The notes under the pieces are model-generated. The model was not told the origin of the DNA. It did no database searches and saw only the letters and a program-made list of their open reading frames with translations. This document shows, in pieces, positions 1 to 12,146 of a DNA stretch of 64,000 bases. Made by a program: the position numbers and the translations under genes. How positions within the stretch are numbered: position 1 is the first letter of the stretch; each line of letters begins with the position of its first letter. Origin of the DNA: Tretioscincus oriximinensis (lineage: Eukaryota > Chordata > Lepidosauria > Squamata > Gymnophthalmidae); contig JAJVDF010000301.1 of NCBI GenBank assembly GCA_022410635.1, forward strand, positions 933,740 through 997,739. The letters run 5' to 3'.

Positions 1-2934
1 CATGACAGTTTCCTACCAGATTATTAACATAACTTTCCATTAACAACATCCTTCCCAATATGTGAAAAATGAGATTTTGCCATGTTATGCTATGCATCTG
101 TAATAAAGGTGCGATGATCCATAACCAGACAAATGCAGGAATTTTCTGACATTTTAGCGAAAGACTCTAATTTCTCTTGTGTGGATCCTTGTTATCGTCA
201 ATTTCCAGTTATCACAGGAGGCCTTGTGGGAAGATCATTGAGGGTGTAATAACTGCTTAACTTTCTATTGGCTGTTGGATGTACCAATCAGAAAATGAGG
301 ACACATTATCATATGGACTCATCTGCAGACATGGATATAAGTGAAGATGGAGGAAAGAGAGCAAGGTAAATGAGGTAACTCTTACAAGGTACAGACATGT
401 TACCAATGTCATTCTGAAGTGTTCCTTCCATTTTTTGTCTGACAATCCTTCCACTGCAAACTTCTCCCACCAGTCAGAGGTGTGTGGGTCCTGGTATGTA
501 AAGGAACATCCACAATTGAGGAGTCACCACCTCAGTCCACCTAGGGAGCATAAACCTTTTACGCCTTTGTTGCTACTCTTCTTCATGCATCTCCTCCAGA
601 ATCTGAATGGCATTATCCCCCTGCCCCCCCCCCGGGCTTAAAATTCTAAATAACTCATTACATTGATAGTGAACAAATATATCAGTATCCCTTTTCTCAG
701 ATGGCTTTAACAAAACCATGATTAGTATGAACATCCATTACCAAGACACCACAAACATTTGCAACTATGGAATCAAATAATAGGTAGTTGCAAACCTTCA
801 ATTTCAGAAAATCACGTAAACAAGAGCGAGTGTGATAAATCTAACATGACGCATAGTATGAACATTAACAGCTTCCATGTACATCAGACATACAATAGCA
901 GAGAAACTATAATCCAATAGATAGAAGGTTGAGTAAGTGGAGGGCGGGAGCGCTAATAAAATATCGGACTTGCTTGTTAACAGGATTAGAAGCCAGCTTA
1001 ACGTGACTGTCATTTTCTTGATGGGATCAAGAGGTTTGTCTTGGAAACATGTGTGACTGTAAGTCCAGCTCTGCTGATAGGAGATTTTGGAAGATAATGC
1101 AATTAAGATTTTTAACTTTTGTGGAGGGGGTCTTACAACGCTGTTTGTCTATAAAAAAGCTCTCATGAGAAAATTCCTCTCTATAACCTCACTATGGCTA
1201 TTTCACACAAGCCTGCAGAGAACCTTTCCATGAGACCTTGTATGTAGACATGCACTATTCCCTCTAAGCTCAGAGTGTTTCTTCTTTAAGCTTAAAACTC
1301 TACATTAACATTAAATGTAAAGCTTTAAAGGTATATTGCCATGCTTGTGGCAAGAGATAAGCAAAACAAAGAGAATGGAAGATCACCTACTGCTATCCTA
1401 AAACTTTTCGGGTCCAATAGAACAGTGATCCTCATTTCAATTATAATATCCTTTCAAAACCCAAGATTGTGCAGGGATAGAAAAAGTGTAATACTGCTAC
1501 CACAATCCATTGAAATCGCCCCTTTAAAGTGGAGGGCTAAACTATTGGTTAAAATAATCAGAGACCAGAAAAAATCCAGCACTCAAAAAGTATTTGGATA
1601 GAAATAAAATGAAAAGTCCACATATGAACTTTCAAGTGTGTGAGATCAGCATATAAGAGATTCCTTGGGACAACAGGAAATCTGAGGAATAATTCCTTCT
1701 TTATCATAATATCCTGGCATTGTCCCTTTCTGTATTTGACTACAATTATATTTTTGGATCTTACCCAGTTACTAAGAAAATTGAAACATTCATTTTACAA
1801 TCCCATGCATATTTTATCCGTCCTGAATATAGTATTTTTCATTCCAGCTAGAGAGATGTAAGTTTGCAGTCTGACATAAACTGCTTAACTGTGATAGGTA
1901 ATAAATCCAAATGAATTCATGAGAGCATATTCTTGAGCAGAGAGGACTGGCATTATATACCACAGAGGAATGTTCCTGACCCACATGATTTTCTCTCTCC
2001 CTACTCCCAATGTATACGCATTGTGAATGCAGAAATATTTTGCATTTTCCTTTTTTTCTCACAAGAAGAGCAGAGATAAAGGGAATATTCTTCCCCACTT
2101 CTCCTATTTCACTGGAATATTCTAAACAGAATAGAACCCTGTCATTATGCAGCTGGATCAAGAGCTCCCATTCTGGCATGGTGACAGAACCACAAAGACA
2201 GTAATAATCACTCCTCTTTTCCCATTTATCAGATGATCCAGTTTATGTAGAAAGAAAAAGTTAATCTGTATTCTTATTCTGACCTGAAATGAAACCTCTC
2301 TGGCCACATAATTGCTCTGTTGGCAGTGATCGCTCTCTCTCTCTCTCTATCCCTGCTGCTCACTGAAAAATGTTCAGGCTTTTTTTTTCTTCTTGTGAGT
2401 GTTCTACCTTTGGAGCAATCTTTTGAAGGGCTGGCAGATCACCAGAGATGGCTTTGTAGGCTGGTTGAGTCTTGCAGCATACTAGCTTGCACTTTTTGAT
2501 ATATTGGTTTGTTCTAGGATTTTCTCCACAGGGGCCTAATTCCCACTTAGGATTTATAAAGGCTTCTCTGAAAGAAATGTATTACTAGACATGCGTTGAA
2601 TCTATTAACCTTGCCTAGAGAATATAATGTTACATTTATCCCATTTCCTGCGTTATTATATGTGAATTANGGTCGAGGCATCAAATACTGACTAGATTTT
2701 TTATTTTTGTAAGTCAACTGTACAAATCTGAACTCAGATTTCTCCCTCAAGACTTCTTCTGCCACCCAGAGAAGTATGGAAATATTGCTTTCACTGCGGC
2801 AAGCAGGCCAGGCTTTTGGCCTTCCATGACAGCTGGCTATGCTGCACAGGTGCATACAGTTGGCTATGTCACAGTGGTGCAGGTATTTTCCCTCACTCTG
2901 GCCTGCAGAGGTTAAATGGCTGATTTGAGCCAAT
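1..2934. other. No gene or recognised repeat
   Basis: AT-rich sequence with only short open frames that lack any recognisable protein motif. The only structure seen is a short (CT)n run at about 2333-2348 and a C-run near 622-633. I see no exon with flanking splice signals. Confidence 0.5.
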
Positions 2935-3060
2935 ATTATTTGTTTGTTTGTTGACACTTGTATCCTGCCCTATAGCAGAAGGTCTCAAGGAAGCTTACAA
3001 TAAAATCAGATGTACAAAATTGACATTAAAACAATGCTTGAAAATTGGGGAATGGGGGCA
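2935..3060 (-). repeat. SINE/LINE tail fragment, squamate type
   Basis: On the minus strand this reads as a diverged version of the tail seen at 12066-12125, 39640-39690 and 59672-59745: a TGTAAGC...TTGAG...GGGCAGGATA block followed by a CAAA-rich end. It is probably the 3' part of an interspersed repeat; its ends are not sharply defined. Confidence 0.5.
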
Positions 3061-3130
3061 AAGCTCTATCAGAATAAAAAAAATCCAACTGTGAAATCAA
3101 CGCACATTCTCTCCCACTTTTCAGAGTGCC

Positions 3131-3204
3131 TATAAAAGCCTCCCCTTAGAACTGCTGCTCCCTCCTCTTAACTTCAGAGCAAACTCTAAAACCAAAGGGT
3201 GAGT
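3131..3204 (+). promoter_or_regulatory. Possible TATA promoter with short first exon and splice donor
   Basis: A TATAAAAG box at 3131-3138 is followed, about 60 bases on, by a strong donor-like GGGTGAGT (GT at 3199-3200). This spacing would suit a 35-45 base noncoding first exon, an arrangement known for two-exon epidermal genes of reptiles. No coding second exon was recognised downstream within the window, so this is a weak candidate and may be chance. Confidence 0.2.
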
Positions 3205-5444
3205 TTCTTTGCACTCTACTGTATGTTTTCTTAGCCATGTAATAAAGCAAGGTTAAAAGCATTATATAGAACATATAGCNGTCTGTTTGCTACATAGACA
3301 CAGCATAAGATTCCTTCAAGTCAAAGAAATGTTTGCATTGTGGATCATTAGGATTGCCATAAGTCATAGATTTTTGTGGGCAATCAGTGATTTTAAAAGG
3401 ACANTGGCACTAAAAAGAAAAAAGTGAGATTTTAGAAATTTAAAGAGATTTTTATCAAGTAAAATATTGTTTGTCAGGTGGGAGGATAGGGGTGGGGTTG
3501 ACACAGTGTTGAGAGAAGGCACNATAGAACCAAGATTGTTTCTAATACCCCCCAAGGTTTTGTTTTTTCATTTGGCAACTCTAGTTGCATGGTACATTCC
3601 AATGTGTGCTAATAACAGATTCTACTGCTTTGTGACTGGGTTAAGACAAAGGTCAAGAGAATAACTCATAACAGAAAACGTAGACTAGAACATCTAAGGC
3701 CATCTCTCCAGAAGTTTTTTTTTTAGAAGCAAATTGAGTGTTTCTACTCTTTTGGATCACCCTGCCAAGGTTGAAAGGGGAAACATTGATAGTTCCTATA
3801 CCTTCGTGGCCAAGCTTTTTCCATTATCTTTCGAGACTGCATATTTTCTTAATATTTTATTACTTTGTGGTTCAGGTACATTTACGTTAAAGATTGAGTT
3901 TTTCTAATGAGTGAAAAATAAAATCGCTTATCGTTTATAAATATAGTTTATAAAGTAAATATAAATCGAATCTCAAGCTCCCTGGGCTAGTTTTATAGTT
4001 CAGTAAGACAAAATCTAGTTCATTAATTAATTTTAATTTACTTAACCTTAGTAGCTTTCACATTGTGCTGAACTATTGATGCCAAAGCTTGTTTTAAAAA
4101 AATTCTTTAAATATTTTATTGTTTGACTGAATTTTTTTATACTGCATTTAAAACATCCCTAAACTGGAGTTATAAAAGACCGAAAGAAGACATGAAGCTG
4201 ATTCACCTCTATGCCATTAAATAATCAGTCTCACTGGTTCATTTATAGTCATACCAGGTAACCAGACTTCATGGATCTGTGTGGAGTGACCTGTCTGGCA
4301 ATATGCTAGTTCAAGACAGGTACTTCATTCCACAATAGACTGGGCTTCCCAGCTCCAAAGCTATGTCCTGAGTGGATGAAAATGGAATACCTTGAGATGT
4401 GATCTTTCAGTACACCATCTCTATAGTGCAAACAAAATAGTCTTGCAGATCCAGTGCAAATGCAATAGAGTGTCTCCTCTTCCCATCATGTTTAACTTCC
4501 ATTATCAAAATCTGTGAAAGTCCTTATGGCCAAAAACNTCCCTGCTAGCCTCCTGAACACCTAAGGATTTTATTCAGAAATTAGCAATTATATTTTTATA
4601 GTTTTAATTTTATTGATATGTTAATTATAAAAGATAAGTAAGTCATAGTTAATATAGGAACAGAAATGAGTTATGGTTAAATACATGAGGACCTGAAAGC
4701 CGTTTGCATAATAAGAATTATGTCCATTAAAAGTATGAGCACACAGATGTCAAAATAAAAATATGTTAAAATGTCTTTTTCCCNCTATGTTGTCTAAATC
4801 AAGGAAAACTAAAACACAGCTCTCTCCATTCCCTGTCCCTTAGTAATTGCTAGATTATTAGCAGTTGTATGTTTATCCTTATTGCTTTACTTTAAATATG
4901 CTCCTAATGAGCAATAACTTTTTTCACAGTATGTAGGCTTTCTTTGTTTGATTGAAAACTTGACTTGTCATTTTNTGTTTTTACCAGCAAGCTTAACTCT
5001 CACTATACCAATGCTTTGCAAATTAGTTTTATTTCTTTAGATAATATTTATGTCTCATCTATTAATTCTGTAGAAACTGAAGTCTGATATTAGGTATAAA
5101 ATAAGTAAAACTTATCCATTCACTTGGACACTGAATAAGAACACTAGTAGGGTTTCTGAAATAGAAGAGTCAATGGAAATCACTAGCATCAGTGCAATAA
5201 TCATCATGATATAGAAAAGAAGGAAAATCTCTGAACATATGTTTTTATAAATATTTGTTGATTGTCTGGTAATAGCAGTGATTACTTTGAAATTAAGCCT
5301 ATCTTAGAGCTTAAGAATACTTAAGAGTGAATGGTCCCTTGGACATGCTTCAGACCATCATGGTTTCTCCCATGGTCATTAATCTTTGTTAAGATATCCC
5401 TTTCTCACTTACTCCTCCAGTGCTGAAATGATTTCAAGATTCAT
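3205..5444. other. No gene recognised
   Basis: AT-rich intergenic-type sequence with scattered single N bases. No protein-like reading frame, RNA gene or clear repeat boundary was seen. Confidence 0.45.
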
Positions 5445-5505
5445 AAGAACATAAGAATATAAGAAGAGCCATACTGGATNAGGCCAGTTGTAGTCTGGGA
5501 AAGAG
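5445..5505 (-). repeat. Short CR1-like LINE tail fragment
   Basis: Contains ATAAGAACATAAGAATATAA followed by AGAGCCATACTGGAT and GGCCAG. This is the start of the same interspersed repeat seen at 6204, 20645 and 24027. Only the terminal part is present. Confidence 0.65.
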
Positions 5506-6203
5506 CTTTGCACCTTTAATATGTGAAAAAGTTATTTCTCCCCAACCCAAACAAAGTGCTGCAGACATTAGAAGCTGCATCTGGTGAAAAATTCCTCTCT
5601 TCTANAAAGGTGAAAATTTCTATCCTAGATTTTATCTGGTAACCCTAACCTATTCTGAAATATAATCTGAAATAAAGCATTGCGCAGAAAGGTTATTTGG
5701 TTAATAAAGTCAAGATTTTTTGTTGGTCANTAACAATTATGATTGTTATTGCCAAATCATCTCTAAAACCTGTATTTGAATATACAAATGTATCAGGATA
5801 ATTAGACTTCTGCTCAACTTTTCAACTCTATTCAACAGAGNATACATTGGTTGACCATGAAGCTTAGATAGCAACCATGGGACTCTAATTCTCTGGAATA
5901 ATATAATGAATATCCTGTTTCTCTCTTTTGAAACTGTGCCGCTTAGAATACAATATCTTCAACTTGCATAAAAAGCAGGCGATTCCAAGGCGCTTTGAAA
6001 TCTAATAATCACCCAAAGATGTCCAATGACAATGCAGTTATTAAAATATATTACATTGGATTGGAAAACAAAACCAAGAATAAATAATTGTCCAAGTACA
6101 AGATAGACTCTTCTGCACCTCAGGAACCTGTCATAGTCTGCACCAGCATGCAGATGGTAAATCCCCATTCCAGAAAATGGACCAGTGCTGAAATGGCCAT
6201 AAG
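5506..6203. other. No gene recognised
   Basis: No convincing coding frame or named repeat. The sequence is AT-rich and resembles the surrounding intergenic DNA. Confidence 0.4.
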
Positions 6204-6440
6204 AACATAAGAACATAAGAAGAGCCATACTGGATCAGGCCACAGCCCATCAAGTCCAGCATTCTGTGTCACACAGAGGCCCACCAGATGCACCTGGGCA
6301 GTCCGAACAGAGGAAAGCAAAATATGCTGCTCCTGTTCGTGACTCCCTGCAAATGGTATTTCAAGAGTCCTGCCTGTTGCTCCATCCCGGAGGCGACATC
6401 CAGACAACTATCTTAGTATCCATTTATACCCTTAGCTATC
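6204..6440 (-). repeat. CR1-like LINE 3' tail
   Basis: Carries the block AAGAACATAAGAAGAGCC, then CTGGATCAGGCC, AAGTCCAGCATTCTG and CCAGATGCACCTGGGCAG. On the minus strand this is the 3' tail of the LINE-like repeat whose longer copy lies at 62010-62436, where the upstream part reads like a LINE C-terminus. It therefore sits here in minus orientation. The family name is not asserted beyond CR1-like. Confidence 0.65.
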
Positions 6441-7570
6441 CTTTACTAATGAACAGTATGAAATTGTACTTTTGAAGAAGGATTATTCTGATGTTAACAA
6501 TTACGAGGTTACTTTTTATCATTACATTAGAAACAATTTGTTGTGAATAACCAAAGAGCCAGCTACATTAAAGAAATAGGACTGGTTCTAAGCACGTGAA
6601 TGGTGGAGAGAAAGAGATGAAGAAAGCAACTAATTTGCTCCAGCAGAATTATCTTCGCTTTCTGATTAAACGCAATCAGGGTGCATTGCCTTGCAATCTG
6701 GCCTAAAGTAATAACAATCATATCAGGAAATAACTACTAATAACTTCCAGTATTGTACAGTGTAGCAAAGGTCTGAAATTATGAGTTGAAAGCTAAGTAA
6801 GCATTGTAAAGTTTTTTTTTTTACCTAACCCAAAAATGTTCCTTCCATCTAAAAGGTCACCATTATATACTCACTTGCACTCACCTTAAACAGAATAGGA
6901 TCAGTAAATTATACCATTCATTTATTTAATGGTTTCAACTACCATGCTGGTTGAAATGTGCATACATCACAAAAGCATATTAATGTTTTTCATTCCATTA
7001 GAAGATACTAATTAAACATGACATTCTTTCTCCCCATATATTTTCAGTTTTAGATTCCATACATTTTAGCATTCTATTATTAATAGGAGCAAAAAGGCCA
7101 ATATAACAGGGAATTTAAAATACAATATTTTGAGTCATAAACCCCTAACTTACCATTTCAGGCAAGTCATGCCCAAAAGTGATGGACAGCTGAAATTTGG
7201 GCTCATTCATGATACCATAAATAAATTGTATTGCATAAGAAAAATACATCAGCACTTGATAAGATATCTAATTACTTCACCTATAGNTACGAGGATTGAC
7301 CAACTCTGAACTTACATCTTAACTATTCAATACCCAATTCAGTTGAATGGGTATATGCTAGACCATTAGTCCTACCTGGAAACCTTTGGCATGGGGACAG
7401 TAAATAGGAAGCTTCCTTTGATCAAGACTATGGAAATGCCAAAATGGTTTTAAGATTTATCATGGTTTGCTTTGATCAAGGTACTATTTTCCTGAGGGTT
7501 TCAGGGTTTGAAGAAATATATAGGAACATATGAAATGACAATTAGGAATATTGTTAGGTCGAGAATTGTC
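6441..7570. other. No gene recognised
   Basis: AT-rich DNA up to the TSD of the nested L1 block. No coding or RNA feature was recognised. Confidence 0.4.
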
Positions 7571-7582
7571 CTTGTATATTTC

Positions 7583-8220
7583 TTTTTTCTTTAAGAAAAA
7601 ATTGTTTGTTCTTTATATACATAAATTCATATCGCCATATATTCTTTTTACAAAAATGGACATTACATTTTTCCATCTTTTTCATCCAAACCTCCCTTCC
7701 TCCCCCCTCCCCTTACGTATTAACATTGTTATATGTTTTGTAAAACCTCTTGGTATTTTTAAGTTTTTTACATTGTGTATATTAACTGTAGTTGCAATTT
7801 TTTATTTTGTTGTGTAATCTCTGTCATGAAATAGTTTTTTACAGCTTCCAACTTTTCCTTTATTTTTCTGATTTTTTCCAGATTATTTGCGNAATTTGTC
7901 CGTATTGTCCTGATTTCTATCACAATCTTGTCTGTAATGTAATCAAACCATTTCCATTAGTTCCATTTTGTCTTGTCTTTCCATCCACTTATTACAAGTT
8001 ATGCACATGAAATGAGGTCCACTATTACTCTCCTGATTTCAATTGGAGTTATGTTTTCTAAATCANATAGTAGCACTACCATTTTGTTTGTTAATACTAT
8101 TGGCCTATTTAACATTCTATTTGTTTCTTTTTCTATTGTTTTCCAATATTTCTGTGTGTCTTCACAACCCCAAAATAAATGATTATAATCCCCCGTTTCC
8201 ACATCCATGCCAGCATAAAT
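7583..8220 (-). mobile_element. L1-i, 3' part of a 5'-truncated L1 split by YR copy C
   Basis: Minus-strand L1 ORF2 C-terminus. The frame near 8000-8215 shows the tail of the C-terminal Cys/His region (HGC...GDYNHLFWGC), followed by the degenerate end and 3' UTR. A T-run at 7583-7588, continuing as a T-rich stretch, is the minus-strand poly(A) tail. The rest of the same L1 lies at 16370-17669. A 12-bp TSD (CTTGTATATTTC) flanks the whole block at 7571-7582 and 17670-17681, which shows that everything between is one nested insertion. Stops and one N interrupt the frame. Confidence 0.85.
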
Positions 8221-8353
8221 CGGCTACGGCTGCGAATGCAGCTGCGCCGAAAGTTGCCGGCAGAGAAAGGAGAGACAGACTAGGAANCCATGTCTCTATC
8301 ACTGCCCAGGAAGGGGGCGCGATGGCATGACGCAGCTTTTAGGCAACAGAGAG

Positions 8354-8360
8354 CATAAAA
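8354..8360 (+). promoter_or_regulatory. TATA-like box of copy C leader
   Basis: CATAAAA lies inside a short dyad-like context (GAG...CCCTC). The equivalent boxes in the other copies are at 25711 (A), 46558 (F), 23938 (E), 40867 (B) and 21961 (D), so the position is conserved in the family. Confidence 0.55.
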
Positions 8361-8401
8361 GCCCTCTGCCGGCCACCATTTCTCCCTTTTGGACTCGGAC
8401 A

Positions 8402-8428
8402 CGCGAGAGACAGCTTGTGTCTCTCGCG
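8402..8428 (+). other. Leader hairpin, copy C
   Basis: Perfect 10-bp arms (CGCGAGAGAC / GTCTCTCGCG) around a 7-base loop, starting about 48 bases after the TATA box. Copies A (25756-25787) and F (46605-46630) have a hairpin at the same position with different but still complementary arm sequences. This points to selection on RNA structure rather than on sequence. Confidence 0.6.
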
Positions 8429-8540
8429 CTCCGCCATCGGCCACGCGGTCGCTACTTTTAGCCAACCACATGGTCTGCTGGAAGAAGAGGATGACGACGA
8501 CAATGACGCTTGGTCAACAGGGAACCTGGGAATCTTGTCG

Positions 8541-8549
8541 GAGGTAAGC
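8541..8549 (+). promoter_or_regulatory. Conserved 5' splice donor, copy C
   Basis: GAG|GTAAGC with GT at 8544-8545. Copies A (GT 25903) and F (GT 46754) have GAG|GTGAGC at the same place in the leader. In C the frame upstream encodes a short acidic stretch (EEEDDDDNDAW) that ends at this GAG. The donor would splice over the tandem arrays towards gag. Confidence 0.5.
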
Positions 8550-9389
8550 AAGCAAATTTTGCAGGCCAATACCAGCCGGAGCGTCAAGGCTCCTATTTCC
8601 TTACCTCCGAGGGTCCCGGGGGTGGGATACGACTCCTAGGATAGGAAGGCTGGCGGCAGTGCGGGACAGGGAGGGTGGATCAATTGACCCTCCCCTTTGA
8701 AATATTTGGAGCAGCCACCTCTGGCTGCCCATAGAGGTGGCAAGGTTGGGGCTTTGGGTGAGTGGATCAGCTGATCCCCCCCCCAAGAGTAGCAGGAGCA
8801 GCCTCGCTCCTGCCGGCTGCCATGGTCTCTCAACACACACCCCCATAGACATTGGAGAGGAAGGCACCTACAGAGCCCATAGGGAGCAGAAGGGCCCACT
8901 CCTCAAGCCACATAGGGGCTTGACAGACAGGCTGCCTGGGGGGGACACTCTAAGCCCTGGGTAAGGCTTAGGNCCGGTAGCAGCCAGGCCCTAGGGGGCA
9001 ATTCAAGCAAACTCCTGGATAATTTTTTGTGCAGTTTACAAGGTCCAGTGCACGACGTGGCAGCCTCCAAAGCGTCTGCAGTAAGAGTTTAGTACATAAA
9101 TCCTTTATACATGTTATAAGCTCATGCAACAGTGACTGGCCATTTAATTCTCATGCACAAATTCTCATCCNTATAATATGTGCTGGTGCAAGGGAAGGCT
9201 GGCTCCTGCCGTAAACTCTGGGAGTAATCCTTATACATATTCTAAAGTGCTGTTTGCAACATAGGGCAGCCACCATAGTGCCTGCCATAGATTCTCATAC
9301 AGATTCTCATGCACATGCTACAGTGCTATTGCAATATGGGTCGGGACCTGGGGGACTTCCATAAGTTCTTATACAAATGCCCATATGCA

Positions 9390-11174
9390 AAGATAAATAT
9401 GGAAAAATCAGAACTGCTAACTATAAATGTTCCTAGATTAGACCGAAACCAGATTAAAACAAGCACAGGACTAGATAGTAAGCTGAAAATATTTAAATAT
9501 CTGGGAGTATGGATTTCAAAAAATTTGAACAAGCTAGCAGATATAAATTATAAGCCCTTATGGAAAAAGGTAAAAGTGAAATTAAAAAAATAAAAAAATA
9601 AGCAATGGTCACTCTCATTTAAAATCAGAGCAATAAACATGATGATCTTACCAAAAATTTTATTCCTTTTCCAAAGTTTACCAATATATATACAGAATGA
9701 GAGGATCAAAATCTGGGAAAAAGAAATTAAATTATGGGTATTAAATGGAAATGTACATAGGATATCCAATACAGCCCTTTATGCGGGGATATATTGGGAT
9801 GGGGGCTTCCTTCTTTGAGAGTTTACTCAGACACCTTTCAAATACACAGAATCATTCAAATGGAATATCACAGAACACGCCCCCCGATAAGATTAGAATT
9901 AGAAATGAACAGATTAAAAAATAGAACTGTTCTTAATCCAGGGTGTACTAAAAACATAACCAACCAGTGGTTACTTCCTATTAAGGCATCCCATAGGGCC
10001 TGGAAATCTAATATAAGGATGATAGCAAACAATTGGAGACAACTTGCCTCGCTTTACGCCTTAAACTTCACAGGAGAGGCAGCTNTCAGTGAATATTTGG
10101 TATACTTAAATGGTAGAGGTTACTCAAGAATAAGAGAGTTAATTAATAGCAATGGGACAGTAATCGATTGGGCAAATTTAAGAAGACTGACGGCACAACA
10201 AGGACAAAGATTCTGGTTACAACAGCACTCCATATTCAACTCTGTCAATAATAGGGAGATAAAAAGTAGTATGATGGGAACATCGAGTATGGAACAGGTG
10301 ATCAGTAGTATAATACAAGGGGAAAAGAGGCAGATCAAAGAAATTTATAGAATAATTAGCAGTAAGAAATATGATAATAGACGTAAACTATACGAATATT
10401 GGGAGAGTGAAATCCCAAATGTACAAAATAAATGGGATGATTGGTGCTCTAGATATCATATTCACAAAGACATAAGGTTACGAGAGACGGAATTTAAAAG
10501 ATTTTCTAAATGGTATCGAATGCCGTGCCAACTGGCTCATATTGCCGGAGTGTCACCATTATGTTGGCACGGATGTCAAAGGAGAGGCACCTATATCCAT
10601 ATGTGGGCTCGATGTCCATTGGTTAAACAACTCCGTCAAAGTATTTCTTCACAAATTTATATGGCTATAAATGTTAATATACCCAATACGGAGGAATATT
10701 GGATGTTCGGTATACTAGACCCTCTTATGGTAAGATGGGAAGAAAACGTGTTTATAGAGACTGCAATATTGGCAGGTCATCTAGTGATCGCTAAAGGGTG
10801 GAAAGATCACAAGAAATGGACAATAGACTTATGGTGGAGCTATATTATAGAATTTTTACTTTTTGATGTGTTAAGAGACAAAAGAATACAATATCTGGGA
10901 CAACGAGCTTCACCTCACTGGTCCATCAAGTGGAAAAAACTCATTGCCTATGCGGAAAATACAGCCTCACATCCCTTATTAAAAGAAGTGATCCTAATGA
11001 TCAAGGAGCAAAGATTAATAGACTGAACTTATATGTTCCGGTGGAGGTGGGGGGGGGGGGATATATACGCCTCTATGTGNCTTGTGTTTTCACTGTTCCC
11101 TTTTCCCCCCATATGTTCTTGTGTATTGTTTTATGTATATATCACGATGAAAAATAAAAAATCACATTTAAAAA
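9390..11174 (+). mobile_element. L1-ii, 5'-truncated L1 with perfect TSD
   Basis: Inserted in the 74-bp array. The 15-base duplication AAATGCCCATATGCA at 9375-9389 and 11175-11189 flanks it. It starts inside the RT domain (a KSELL...YLGVW stretch) and ends in an A-rich tail after 11146. A frameshift lies in the A/T-rich stretch near 9585-9600 and another near 9790; downstream the frame is open for 410 codons. This is the best preserved L1 end in the window and clearly younger than its host array. Confidence 0.92.
9794..11026 (+). pseudogene. L1 ORF2 C-terminal part (after the RT core)
   Basis: A 410-codon frame of the retrotransposon polyprotein ORF2p, which in L1 supplies endonuclease and reverse transcriptase for target-primed integration. 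Only the part after the RT core is present. It begins with the WGLPSLRVY segment typical of this region. Near residues 240-285 it shows the C-terminal Cys/His motif of L1: SPLCWHGC, then RRGTYIHMWARCP. It ends with a GWKDH...WWSY segment shared by the other L1 copies here. The apparent start is TTG and is not a real initiation site, because the gene is truncated upstream and frameshifted. One N gives an unknown residue near position 98. It is not functional alone. Confidence 0.88.
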
Positions 11175-11839
11175 AAATGCCCATATGCATGAAAAAGTGC
11201 TGGTGCATATAGGGCAGGCTTCTAAGGCCTGCCATAAGTTCTTNAAAAAATTCTCACACACATGTTAAGGGCAGGCTCTTAAGTTCCTGCCATAAGTTAT
11301 CATATTGATCCTTGCACACATGGTAAAGTATTGTTAGCAATATAGGACAGCCACTTTAGTGACTGCCATAGGTGTGCATACGTCTGTGCACATTCACATG
11401 CTAAAGTGACGTAGCTATATGGGTTGGGCACCTAGGGGCCTGCCATAAGTTCTTATACGAATTCTCATATTCATGCTAAAGTGCTGGTCAGATAGGGCAG
11501 GCTCCTGGCTATCTGGCATAATTTCTTATCCAAATTCTCACACACATGCTAAAGTGCTGATGCTTATGGGGCGAGCTCCTAGACGCCTGCCATAAGTTCT
11601 CATGCAAATTCTCATACACATACTAAAGTGATGGTGCATATGGGGCAGGCTCCAGGGTGCCTACCATAAGCTCTCATATATACACATGCTAAAGTGATGG
11701 TGCATATGGGACGGGCTCCTGGGTGCCACCATAAGTTCTCATACAAATTCTTATACACAANCTAAAGTGATGGTGCAGATGGGGCGGGCTCCTGGGTGCC
11801 TGCCATTCTCATACTCATGCAAATTCTCATACACAAGCA

Positions 11840-12146
11840 TGGATAGCTCAGTTGCTTAGGAATTCGTCTCTCGACTGGGAGATCAGGTTTCGAAGCCCTG
11901 TGTTGGAAGTGGGGAGGGGTGAGCACCTTCCACTTGCCTGTAGCTCTAGCCAACCCAGCTATTCGAAAGCATGAATTGCAAGAAATTGCAACTGACTGCA
12001 AGTAGATACATGGGAACCACCATAGCCTGGGGGGGAAGATAGAATGTGAGCCTTCGGGCAAAAATATATCCTTGTAAGCCGCTTTGAGTCCCTTTGAAAG
12101 GTGAGAAAAGCGGGGTATAAGAACCAAGTTCTTCTTCTTCTTCTTC
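11840..12146 (+). mobile_element. tRNA-derived SINE
   Basis: The head resembles a tRNA gene: an A-box-like TAGCTCAGTTGCTTAGG region near 11849 and a B-box-like GGTTTCGAAGCCC at 11887-11899, about 20 bases after an ACTGGGAGATCA stretch. The body ends with TGTAAGCCGCTTTGAGTCCC and GCGGGGTATAAGAAC, then a (TTC)n tail. It lies inside the 74-bp array, which resumes at AAAGTGCTGG. A and B boxes would be an internal Pol III promoter. The family name is not asserted. Confidence 0.75.
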
